From contig DASYRE010000036.1 in the NCBI GenBank assembly GCA_036004685.1, positions 1 through 64,000 on the forward strand: a stretch of 64,000 nt of DNA, written 5' to 3'. Below the pieces are notes generated by a model, which was given only the letters and a program-made list of their open reading frames with translations, ran no database searches and was not told the origin of the DNA. Made by a program: the position numbers and the translations under genes. Each line of letters begins with the position of its first letter. The stretch's first letter is position 1. Positions 18,184 to 27,200 of this stretch are shown here, in pieces. Source of the DNA: Candidatus Polarisedimenticolia bacterium (GTDB lineage Bacteria > Acidobacteriota > Polarisedimenticolia > Gp22-AA2 > AA152).

Positions 18184-19041
18184 ATGCGCTGGATTCCCGG
18201 CCGCCGCAGCGAGAATCTCGAGGATCGACGCGGACAGAGCATCGGGTCGCGGCTGCCGATCCGCGGTCTTGGGGGGCTCGGGCTGGGCGGTTTCCTCGTG
18301 CTTCTCGTCCTGAGCGCGATCTTCAAGACCGATTTTCTCGGCCTTCTGTCTACCGGAGACGGCGAACCAGGTCCTGCATCGGAAGAAGCGGCGCCGGTGA
18401 ACGATCCCCGGGAGGAGCCGATGGTCGAGTTCGTCTCCTTCGTGCTCGACGACGTCCAGTCCGTTTGGAGAAATCTGCTGCCCGAATCAGGGCGGCAGTA
18501 CGAGGATGCCCGGCTCGTCCTGTTCCGGGACGCGGCGGAGTCGGCGTGCGGCTTCGCGGAGTCGGCCACGGGGCCGTTCTATTGCCCGGGCGACCGCAAG
18601 GTGTACATCGACCTCGGCTTCTACCGGGAGCTGCGCGAGCGCTTCGGGGCTCCGGGCGATTTCGCCCAGGCCTACGTCATCGCCCACGAAATCGGGCACC
18701 ACGTCCAGAACCTTCTCGGCAACGGCTCCGAGGCGCGGCGCGCGCAGCGCTCGCGGCCGGACCAGGCCAACGATCTATCGGTGCGGCTGGAGCTGCAGGC
18801 CGATTGCTACGCCGGCGTCTGGGCACACTCGACGGAGCAGCGCGACCTTCTCGAGCAGGGCGACGTGGAGGAGGGCCTGAACGCGGCCGCCGCCATCGGC
18901 GACGATCGGCTGCAGCGCCTGGGGGGCGGGAGGGTCAACCCCGACGCTTTCACGCACGGCTCTTCGAGGCAGCGCGTCTCCTGGTTCCGCCGCGGATTCG
19001 AATCGGGGCGCCCGGAAAGCTGCGACACCTTCGCGGAGTAA
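18184..19041 (+). CDS. ypfJ: YpfJ-family neutral zinc metallopeptidase
   Basis: This 285-aa protein starts MRWIPGRRSENLEDRRG, the diagnostic N-terminus of the family, with AGGAG in front of the ATG. A single helix (about 28-47) anchors it in the inner membrane. The mature part carries the zinc signature HEIGHH at 168-173 in VIAHEIGHHVQNLLG, followed by the third-ligand region LELQADCYAG, and the family segments FYCPGDRKVYIDL and VNPDAFTHGSS. The catalytic Glu is present, so it is probably active. The physiological substrate is not established. It is a stand-alone gene convergent with the glycosyltransferase. Confidence 0.93.
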   Translation: MRWIPGRRSENLEDRRGQSIGSRLPIRGLGGLGLGGFLVLLVLSAIFKTDFLGLLSTGDGEPGPASEEAAPVNDPREEPMVEFVSFVLDDVQSVWRNLLPESGRQYEDARLVLFRDAAESACGFAESATGPFYCPGDRKVYIDLGFYRELRERFGAPGDFAQAYVIAHEIGHHVQNLLGNGSEARRAQRSRPDQANDLSVRLELQADCYAGVWAHSTEQRDLLEQGDVEEGLNAAAAIGDDRLQRLGGGRVNPDAFTHGSSRQRVSWFRRGFESGRPESCDTFAE

Positions 19042-19092
19042 GGCCGCATGGCTCGCAGGACTGCCGTCGGACGTTCTGCCGTACCCTTCTAC

Positions 19093-20340
19093 TCAGGCGT
19101 GCCGCACCCGGGTCGCACTGCGCTCGGCGTTCCTCGTTCTCAGGAGTCCCGTCACCGCCCCGAACCCGAGCGTCAGCATGAGGCACACCCAAAGCATCGA
19201 GCGGATTCGAATCCAGCGATCCACCTCCGCTCCGATCCACGGTCCGGTCTGCAGGAGCCAGAGCAAGGTGCCGGCGACCAGAGCGTAAATGGGAAAGGAT
19301 CCGTGCCGTCCCCTCCCATGCGGGAAGGCCAGATAGCCGAAGAACGCGAGCGCCAGGCCATACCAGACAAACAAAGCCTTGCCCAGAAGTAGAAGAAGAA
19401 CCTGGCAGAGGACGAGGGCGTGGGCACCTCCCGCCGCGAAGAACCCCGGGGCGCTGCGGCGGGCCAGGAGCAGGCCGACGCACGCGGCGCCCGTCAGAAT
19501 GAGCGCCCCCGAGGCCTGAATGAGTGAATCGGGGAAGGCACCAATCTTCCACAAGACATAGCCGCCCACCGGGCGGAGTCTTTCGAAGCCCACCAGGGCG
19601 TACAGGATTTGCTCTCGACGCAGCAGGAGGTAGGGGAGCAGCGGAAGGAGAAAGGTGAGCCCGGCAACTCCCGCGGCGATTCCCGTGGCGCGGCGACGAC
19701 CCCGTCCAATCCCCCAACCGAAATACACCAGCGCCGGAACTGCCGCCGTCGTCTTCAGGGAAAGCGCCAGTCCCCACAGGAGCCCCGCGCGCCCTGGATG
19801 CCCGCAGTCTCCCTGGCGCAAGGCCATCAGCACCATCAGGATCATCATCGCCTCGTTATGCCCGAAGCGGACGCTCGACAGCCAGAGAAGAGGCGTGAAC
19901 AGCAGGCAGAGATAGAAAATCCACCTTCGAGGCTCGGGGAGCTTGCCCCGATGCTCCTCAACGCAGCGCAGCGTCTCGCGGCACAGCAGGAGGTCGAATG
20001 GGAGCGTCACCACCAGCATCCAGGCCTGCCCCAGACTGAAGCCGCTCGAGTTGTGAAAGTCCGAGATCCCCGCCAGACGCCCCAAGGCATACCAGGGGAC
20101 GAGCAGAAAAAAATATAGCGGCGGCTGAGTCACCGGCAGAGCCAGGCTGCTTCCCGGCGGATACGCCGCGAAGGAGTAGATGTCCAGCGGAAAACCGTCC
20201 AGGATTCTTTCGATGGCCCTGGAGTAAAAGACGCCGAAGTCGAGGTAGGGAAAGAAGGGCTTGACGGCTAGCGACGTCAGGCACCAGAGGAGGGAAACGA
20301 GCAGATACCGGGACCGGGTGCCCGACAACTCCTGCTTCAC
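19093..20340 (-). CDS. GT87-like polyprenyl-phosphate sugar transferase
   Basis: This 415-aa membrane protein has about ten or eleven hydrophobic helices and a lumenal acidic motif near the N-terminus (YLDFGVFYSRA), which fits GT-C glycosyltransferases of the DUF2029/GT87 type that transfer a sugar from a lipid carrier. I start at GTG 20340, which has GGAGGT four bases upstream; ATG 20382 lacks a binding site and adds only 14 residues. A PPLYFFLLVPWYALG segment after the first loop and an HNEAMMILMVLMALRQG segment are also seen in the family. Acceptor and sugar are unknown. No glycan cluster surrounds it. Confidence 0.8.
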   Translation of the reverse strand: MKQELSGTRSRYLLVSLLWCLTSLAVKPFFPYLDFGVFYSRAIERILDGFPLDIYSFAAYPPGSSLALPVTQPPLYFFLLVPWYALGRLAGISDFHNSSGFSLGQAWMLVVTLPFDLLLCRETLRCVEEHRGKLPEPRRWIFYLCLLFTPLLWLSSVRFGHNEAMMILMVLMALRQGDCGHPGRAGLLWGLALSLKTTAAVPALVYFGWGIGRGRRRATGIAAGVAGLTFLLPLLPYLLLRREQILYALVGFERLRPVGGYVLWKIGAFPDSLIQASGALILTGAACVGLLLARRSAPGFFAAGGAHALVLCQVLLLLLGKALFVWYGLALAFFGYLAFPHGRGRHGSFPIYALVAGTLLWLLQTGPWIGAEVDRWIRIRSMLWVCLMLTLGFGAVTGLLRTRNAERSATRVRHA

Positions 20341-20592
20341 GCGACCTCCAACTGAGACGAGCTGCCCCCGATCCCTCAGCATGGAAACGGGGAATCATGA
20401 GGCCACCGCTGGGCCCCGGTCAATTCGGCGAGCGGACCTGCGAGTTCCTTCCCGCCAACTCGCGGCGACTTCCCCGGTCAGCCGGGGGACTCACGGATCA
20501 AGGGCGAAGCGGGACGGCGCCTCCCGACGCCTTGAATTCCTTGCCGCGGTGGACCAGAATGCACGCAGTTTGAAAAAAGACAGGAGGATCCC

Positions 20593-20916
20593 ATGCGCAA
20601 ACTGATGGCCGGCCTGCTGCTGTTCTCATCGTCGGCCCTGGCCGGCGAGATGTACGGCACGATCACGGAGGCGGGAAAACCGATCGGCGAGGGAGTGGCC
20701 GTGGAGGCGCGCTGCGGGGAGAAGTCCTACCCTGCCGTGAAGACCGACAAGTCGGGCGCCTACCACCTGGCCGTGCAGGAGAAAGGCAAGTGCCACCTCA
20801 CCGTGCGGTACAAGAGCCAGTCTCCCGCCCTCGACGTCGCGTCCTACGATGAAGGGGTCCAGGTGGATCTCGTCCTGGAGAGCAAGGACGGGTCCTACAC
20901 CCTGCGGCGCAAGTAG
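20593..20916 (+). CDS. Small exported protein with a carboxypeptidase-regulatory-like fold
   Basis: This 107-aa protein starts after a strong AGGAGG. A signal peptide (MRKLMAGLLLFSSSALA) is cut before GEMYGTIT. The mature 88 residues read as one seven-stranded beta-sandwich of the type seen in carboxypeptidase-regulatory and TonB-receptor N-terminal domains: GTITEAGKPIGEGV, then VKTDKSGAYHLAV and CHLTVRYK. Two cysteines could form a disulfide. No enzyme site is present. It lies 11 bases before the next gene and is probably transcribed with it. Confidence 0.75.
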   Translation: MRKLMAGLLLFSSSALAGEMYGTITEAGKPIGEGVAVEARCGEKSYPAVKTDKSGAYHLAVQEKGKCHLTVRYKSQSPALDVASYDEGVQVDLVLESKDGSYTLRRK

Positions 20917-20927
20917 CGGGCGGGACC

Positions 20928-21803
20928 ATGCCGAAGGACGGGTGGGACAAGCTCGGCATCTTCTTGCATCCGCTGGGAGGCCTGCTCACCGCCATCAGCG
21001 TCGCGGTCGTGGGCCTCGCCGGCTCGCAGGTCATCGATCGCCAGCAAGCCAAGAGCACCGACGCGCGCCTCTACTCGGAGCTGATGAGCCAGCGGGAGCT
21101 GGCGGAGAGCACGCTGCGCAAGGACATGCTGGTCTCGGTGATCCAGTCGTATCTGGCGCCGAAGGAAGGCTCCATCGACGCCCATCTCCTGCAGCTGGAG
21201 CTGCTCGCCTACAACTTCCATGACTCCCTGAACCTCAAGCCGCTCTTCGTGGACTTGTCCCAGCAACTCAGCATACATCCCGGCCCGGGCCGCGAGGAGC
21301 AGCACCGGAGGCTGAAGCGGATCGCGAGAGAGATCGCCGACCGCCAGCGCTTCGCCCTGGAGCTGCGCGGCGACTCCTTCCGCCGCACCGTCGACCTCCA
21401 GGAGCTGGCCGCGCAGGGGAAGGCGGGCCTGGCGCTCGATCCCGCCACGGTGAGCGTCGAGAAGGTCAACAGTGATATCAACCTGCGCGTCCTGCGCGCC
21501 GACCCGTTGCTGCAGACCATTCAGGTCCGCCTGGAGGTGCGGCCCGGCGCGGTGGATCCCAGCAAGACCCCCGAGGTGACGCGCGCCGAGTTCGAGGTCG
21601 GCTTCTTCGACTTCCCGATGATCGACAGCACCCACCTCGCCAACGGCCAGCGATGCGCCGTGCTCTTGAGCGCCTTCGGCCAGGAGACCGCGGAGCTGAC
21701 CACCGTCTGTTTCCCCGGGGAATACGCCAGCCTGAAGGACCGCCCCTATTACGACGAGGTCGTCGACCAGCTGCGGGCCCGCGCCTCGGGCACGGAGCGA
21801 TGA
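20928..21803 (+). CDS. Membrane-anchored protein of unknown function
   Basis: This 291-aa protein has one hydrophobic helix near residues 15-37 (PLGGLLTAISVAVVGLAG) and a long hydrophilic C-terminal part. The first portion of that part is helical (DRQQAKSTDARLYSELM, RLKRIAREIADRQRF) and the last 120 residues look beta-rich (EVTRAEFEVGFFDFPM). I do not recognise a family or catalytic motif. It follows the small exported beta-sandwich protein by 11 bases, so a joint envelope role is plausible. The spacing suggests one mRNA. Confidence 0.7.
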   Translation: MPKDGWDKLGIFLHPLGGLLTAISVAVVGLAGSQVIDRQQAKSTDARLYSELMSQRELAESTLRKDMLVSVIQSYLAPKEGSIDAHLLQLELLAYNFHDSLNLKPLFVDLSQQLSIHPGPGREEQHRRLKRIAREIADRQRFALELRGDSFRRTVDLQELAAQGKAGLALDPATVSVEKVNSDINLRVLRADPLLQTIQVRLEVRPGAVDPSKTPEVTRAEFEVGFFDFPMIDSTHLANGQRCAVLLSAFGQETAELTTVCFPGEYASLKDRPYYDEVVDQLRARASGTER

Positions 21804-22142
21804 GGAGCGCCGTTCAAGCTCACCTCCTGCTGTCGGGACGTTGGTCCGCCCAGCAAGCCGCCAAAGGCCCGCGGCGTGCCTGTTAGCGGGATGCCGGCCC
21901 CAGACTGACCAAATCTCACACACGCCGCGTCAGACCTTTGGTCTCAGGCCCTAACCCCTTTCGAATCGAGGCTTGAGCGAGGATTACGCGACCTAGAGGG
22001 CGAGGGAGTGTCGGGCCCGTTGACACGGGCCGAAAGCGAGACTCCCGCGACTCGTCATTCAACCTCTTTGACGCCAGGGAGTTCGCGCATTCGCCCCGGC
22101 GGGGTCCGGCGCTGGCCGGGAACTTGCTCTAGCAAGGCGGTC
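21804..22142. other. Intergenic region with a small hairpin
   Basis: No gene is supported. At 22016-22033 GGCCCGT and ACGGGCC form a seven-base stem around TGAC, without a T-run, about 110 bases before the protease start. This could be a 5'-UTR structure of the protease. An in-frame extension of the protease to 22008 exists but has no signal-like sequence, so I leave it out. Confidence 0.4.
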
Positions 22143-23972
22143 ATGATGAACACTCTGCAAAAACCCAGGACGTCGACCCGCCTGACCATCTTCGCGCTGG
22201 TCGCCACGCTGCTGATCGGCCAGCCCGCGCACGCCGAGCTCTCGCTGCTCGACCCGCTGCTTGGGGCGACCGGCGAGGTGGTGGATACTCTGACCGATCC
22301 TCTGCTTGGCTCCGGCGGCCTGGTGACCGGCCTCGTCGGCAAGCTGTCGGGCGACCTGCAGGCCGTTCTGAGCGGGCCGGCGGATCTTCCGGTGCGCGTC
22401 ATCGTGCAGACCTACACGGCGCCGACTACCAGCGAGCTGAGCCTGCTGCAGCTCCTGGGGGGCCTGCTGGGGAAGACCTATTCGACCATTCCCGGCTATT
22501 CCGCGACCGTCCCGTTGGGATCCTTGCTGCAACTGGCGGCCGGATCGAACGTCGAGCGGATTTCCGCGGACTCACCGGTGAAGGCGCACCTGGACCTGGC
22601 CTATCGCGTGATCCGGGCCGGCCAGGCGGCGTCGCTGTCGGGCGCCTGGGGGACCGGACTGACGGGCAAGGGAATCGGCATCGCCCTGATCGACACCGGC
22701 GTCCAGCTGCATCCCGATTTCAAGCGTCCCATCGGCTCGAAGCCGATCGTCGAGGTCGAGATCGTCGGCCATGAGACCGGTCTCGCCGATTACTACGGCC
22801 ACGGGACGCATGTCGCCGGAATCCTGTACGGCAACGGCTTCGCGTCGAGCGACAGCCTCTCCTTCCGCACCTTCAAGGGGATCGCTCCCGGCGCCCAGCT
22901 GATCTCGGTGCGCGCCTTGTCGCCGGACGGCACGGGCTACACGGCCGACGTCCTCGCCGGCATCGACTGGGTGGTGAAGAACGCCCGAACCTACAACATT
23001 CGCGTCCTCAACCTCTCCCTCGGACACCCGGTCTACGAATCGTACCGCACCGATCCGTTGTGCCGGGCGGTGGCGGAGGCGGTGCGCCGAGGAATCGTCG
23101 TGGTCGCCGCCGCCGGCAACGACGGCGGGGTCGGCACCGGGTTCGGAACGATCACCAGCCCCGGCAACTCGCCCTCGGCGATCACCGTCGGGGCGCTGGA
23201 TGACAAGAACACTCTGGCCACGTCCGATGACGTCCTGGGGTGGTACTCGAGCAAAGGGCCGACGCTCGTCGATTTCGCCGTCAAGCCCGACCTGGTGGCC
23301 CCGGGAACCTGGATCGTCTCGACGCGCGCGGTCTCCTCGTGGCTCGACACGCAGCACCACGAGCTGACGCTGCAGATCCTGAATTACAAGAACGATCCGG
23401 CGCACGCCTCGCAGGACGGAGCCTACTACACGCTTTCGGGAACCTCGATGGCGGCGCCGATGGTCGCGGGCGCGGCGGCGCTGATGCTCCAAAAGGAGCC
23501 GGCGCTCAATCCCGCGACGGTCAAGGCGCGGTTGATGAAGTCGGCCGTCAAGGACACGCGGCTCGTCTTCGAGACCGGCGCCGGGGCGCTCGACGTGTAC
23601 GGGGCCGTCACCACGACCGGCTCGGCACAGAACGCCCCCTCCCCGCTCGCCATGGTGGGGAGCGACGGCTTCGTGTACATCCAGAACACGGCGCTGCTCT
23701 GGGGCTCGACCTGGTCGCAGGGAGCCATCTGGGGTGGCGCCAAGGGAAGCACCGCCGGAGTGGCTTCGCTGACCGCGGTGCCTTCTTACATCACCTCCGG
23801 CAGCGGCGCCGTCTGGGGCGGCTGCAGCGGCGCGAAGTCCCTCACCGAAAACCCCGAAGTCACCGGCTCGGGCGCCGTCTGGGGAGGAAGCCGGAGCGCT
23901 CTGACTTCCACGACCGGCACCGTCGGCGGCGAAGGAGCGGTATGGGGCGGTGGAGGGAGCTACTGCAAGTAG
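22143..23972 (+). CDS. Secreted subtilase (S8) with a Trp-Gly-Gly repeat tail
   Basis: The start is placed at ATG 22143 (AAGGCGG upstream, two adjacent ATGs) because a signal peptide ending in GQPAHAE follows about residue 35. The 609-aa protease has the full S8 triad: Asp184 in ALIDTGVQLHP, His220 in YYGHGTHVAGI and Ser435 in LSGTSMAAPMVAGAAA. The propeptide-like region covers roughly 40-130. After the catalytic domain the last 110 residues contain repeated tryptophan-glycine units: WGSTWSQGAIWGG, SGSGAVWGG, GSGAVWGGS and GEGAVWGGGGS. The tail has little charge and may bind a surface or act in attachment. Convergent neighbours give no hint of substrate. Confidence 0.93.
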   Translation: MMNTLQKPRTSTRLTIFALVATLLIGQPAHAELSLLDPLLGATGEVVDTLTDPLLGSGGLVTGLVGKLSGDLQAVLSGPADLPVRVIVQTYTAPTTSELSLLQLLGGLLGKTYSTIPGYSATVPLGSLLQLAAGSNVERISADSPVKAHLDLAYRVIRAGQAASLSGAWGTGLTGKGIGIALIDTGVQLHPDFKRPIGSKPIVEVEIVGHETGLADYYGHGTHVAGILYGNGFASSDSLSFRTFKGIAPGAQLISVRALSPDGTGYTADVLAGIDWVVKNARTYNIRVLNLSLGHPVYESYRTDPLCRAVAEAVRRGIVVVAAAGNDGGVGTGFGTITSPGNSPSAITVGALDDKNTLATSDDVLGWYSSKGPTLVDFAVKPDLVAPGTWIVSTRAVSSWLDTQHHELTLQILNYKNDPAHASQDGAYYTLSGTSMAAPMVAGAAALMLQKEPALNPATVKARLMKSAVKDTRLVFETGAGALDVYGAVTTTGSAQNAPSPLAMVGSDGFVYIQNTALLWGSTWSQGAIWGGAKGSTAGVASLTAVPSYITSGSGAVWGGCSGAKSLTENPEVTGSGAVWGGSRSALTSTTGTVGGEGAVWGGGGSYCK

Positions 23973-24283
23973 CGGGCCTCACGCGCGCCGGCGCGCGCCG
24001 GAATCGGCCTCGGCGCTCCGAAAAACCCCAATTCGCTGTCGTGCCTCATCACCGCTCGAGCCGGGAGGCGCCGCTTGCGCCGGAGCGTCGAGCATTCCCC
24101 GGCTTTCGCCCCGCGGCCCCTCCGTCCCGCGACGCTTCGTCCCCGCGCCTCCGCCTCTCGCCCGCTTGAATCCATCTTTCTTCTGATGAACAATTCGCCA
24201 CGCGCGTGCTTCCGTTCCTGATTCGACGCATCGGCAGCGACCGAAGTCCGATCCATTCCTGCGCCCCTTTCACCGGGAGGATC
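23973..24283. other. Intergenic region, no gene seen
   Basis: It begins with a GCGCGCCGGCGCGC self-complementary block just after the protease stop but without a U-tract, so it is at most a weak terminator. Nothing else is recognisable until the GGGAGG ribosome binding site of the large membrane protein. Confidence 0.4.
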
Positions 24284-27200
24284 ATGAAGCGACTTGCGCT
24301 CTCCATCCTTCTCGTCCTCTGCTCCTGCGACGCCGCCCTGGGTCGCCCCTCGTCCCGCGACACGACCCCCGAGCCGCTACGCCCCTGGATCGATTGGACG
24401 CTCTACGGCCACGAGGCGGAGCGCTGCCCCTTCTTTCAAGGGAAAAAGGACTCCCGGCAATGCGTCTGGCCGGCGCGATTGACTCTTGATCTGGGAGAGC
24501 GATCGGGACGGTTCAATCAGGAATGGCTGGCGCAAGCCGAAGGGTGGGTGGGCCTGCCCGGAGATGGCGACACCTGGCCGCTCGACGTGCGTCTCGACGG
24601 AAGAGGCGCGCCGGTCGTCGGCCGAGACGGGGTTCCCAGCATCCGGCTGCCGAAAGGGAGGCACACGGTGAGCGGCGCGTTCGAGTGGGACGCTCCTCCC
24701 CCGCTGCTGCCGGTGCCCGCCGGGACGGGATTGCTGCGCCTGATGCTGCGCGGCCGGCCGGTGCGATTCCCGGCCCGCGACGAGCAGGGGCGCGTCTGGC
24801 TCGAAAAGAAGGCCGGCGGCGCCGAAGCCGAAAGCCGGCTGGAGATCGTCGTCCTGCGGCATCTGCTCGATGACGTGCCGCTCATGCTGACGACGCGGGT
24901 GGAGCTCGCCGTGTCCGGACAGAGTCGCGAGGAGCTCCTCGGCCGCGCCCTGCCGGAGGGGTTCGTCCCGCTGTCGATCAGCGGGCCGCTCCCCGCGCGG
25001 CTCGAAGGGGACGGCCGGCTTCGCGTGCAGGTGCGTCCCGGCCGGTTCGTCCTCCAGATCGTGGCGCGACGCGCCGGCCGGGCCGACACGGTGACGCGGC
25101 CCGAGCCGGGCGGGCCCTGGGACGATCAGGAGGTTTGGGTCTTCGCCGCGCGGCCGGATCTGCGCGTCGCCACGGTGGAAGGGGTCCCGGGAATCGATCC
25201 GCAGCAGACGGCGCTACCCGACGAATGGAAGCAGCTCCCGGCTTTCCTGGTGAAAGCGGGAGACCGGCTCTCTCTCGTCGAGAAACGCCGCGGCGACCCC
25301 GACCCGGCCCCCGATCAGCTGGCGCTGCAGCGGATCTGGTGGCTCGATTTCGACGGGCGCGGCGGCACGGTGCACGACACGATGGAGGGGTCGCTGTCGC
25401 GCGCCTGGCGGCTGGAGATGCAGGCTCCCGCGGTGCTCGGGCGGGTGGCGATCGACGGCCAGGATCAATTCATCACCCGCCTGGGCGATCGCGCGCCCGC
25501 CGGGGTGGAAGTGCGCCAGGGAAATCTCCACCTCGAAGCCGACGCCCGCTACCCCACGAAGATGACGGTGCTGCCGGCGGTCGGCTGGGCCCAGGACTTC
25601 CGTGAAGTCTCCGGCGTGCTGCACCTCGGGCCGGGTTGGCGGCTGTTTCACGCCTCGGGCGTGGACGACGTCTCTCCAACCTGGATCTCATCCTGGACGC
25701 TTCTCGACATCTTCCTCGTCCTGATCCTGGTGGTCTCGGCGGGCCGGCTATGGGGCGTGCCCGCGGCCGGCCTCACCCTCATCGCCCTGGGGCTGACCTG
25801 GATCGAGCCCGGCGCGCCGCGTTGGACTTGGGTCGCAGTTCTCGCATCGGTCGCACTGGTCCGGATTTTCCCCGAGGGGAAGTTCCGCAGCGCGCTTCGC
25901 GTGCTTCTGGGGATCGCCGTGGTCTGCCTGATCCTGGTGGCGATTCCCTTCACGATCGGTCAGGTGCGCGGGGCGATCTATCCGGCTTTGGAGGAGCCGT
26001 ACGCCTGGATGGCAAGCTACCAACGCGCGGGTTTGCCGGAGGCTCCGCAAGTCGCTCCCGCGCCGACGCGCGGGAACGTGGAAGAGGAATCCAAGAAGGA
26101 AGTTGACGAAGCCGAAGAAGCCGGCGGCGTGGCGAGCGGTATGCTCGGAAGCGCGTCCTCCTATGGGCAGCGCGACCGGGAGGGACGCGTCGGGAAAGAG
26201 GGCTATTCGAATCTTCTCTATCACGACCCGAGAACCACGGTGCAGACCGGCCCTGGACTTCCCGCCTGGTCGTGGCGCGAGGTCCATCTGCGATGGCGCG
26301 GTCCCGTCGAGCGGGCCCAGCGCCTGCGCCTGTTCCTTCTTCCGCCGGCGGTCGGCAGAGTCCTGGCCTTTCTCCGGGTCGGTTTCATTTTCTTTTTGGG
26401 GCTGATGATGCTCGGCTCCCGGGAAGGAGGGTGGTCTTTTCTCCTCCGCCCCGGCGCGGCCCGCGCCGCGATCGGGCTGCTCGTTCTCTGCCTCGGCTCC
26501 GGTGCGGCCCGCGCCGAGATCCCTTCGGGGGAGATCCTCGAGTCGCTTCGCGGCCGCCTGCTGGCGAAGCCCGATTGCTACCCGGAGTGCGCCTCCAGCC
26601 CCCGCCTCCGGCTGGAGGCCGTAGGGTCCGATCTGCGCCTGCGGCTCGAAATCCTTTCGGCCGCCGAGACCGCGGTTCCTCTCCCCGGCGACAGCGCCGA
26701 GTGGCCGGAGCGGGTTCTCCTCGATGGAGCGGCGGCGCCGGGACTGCTGCGAGACGCCGAGGGGCGTCTCTGGATGCCGGTCGGACCCGGCGCGCATCAA
26801 GTCGTCCTGGAGGGCCCCCTCCCGGATCGCGACACCTTCGAGATCCCCCTGCCGCTCCGGCCGCACCAGGTGACGGCGCGCACGGAGGGCTGGCGCCTCG
26901 TCGGCTTGCAAGGCGGAGGCCGCTCCGAGGGCACCCTGCAGCTGGTGCGCCAGCGGACCACGGAGCGCGCCGCGCGCGCCTTGGAATCGAAGTCTCTCCC
27001 TCCCTTCGTCCGGGTCGAGCGCGAGCTGGAGCTGGGGCTCCGGTGGCAGGCTCGGACACGGGTGGCTCGCCTCGGCCCGGGCGGCTCGGCGATCGTTCTC
27101 GAGATCCCGCTTCTTCCGGGCGAATCGGTGACCACGGCCGACGTCCGGGTGAAGGACGCCTCGGCGCTCGTGAGCCTGTCGCCCAACACCGCGGAGGTGG

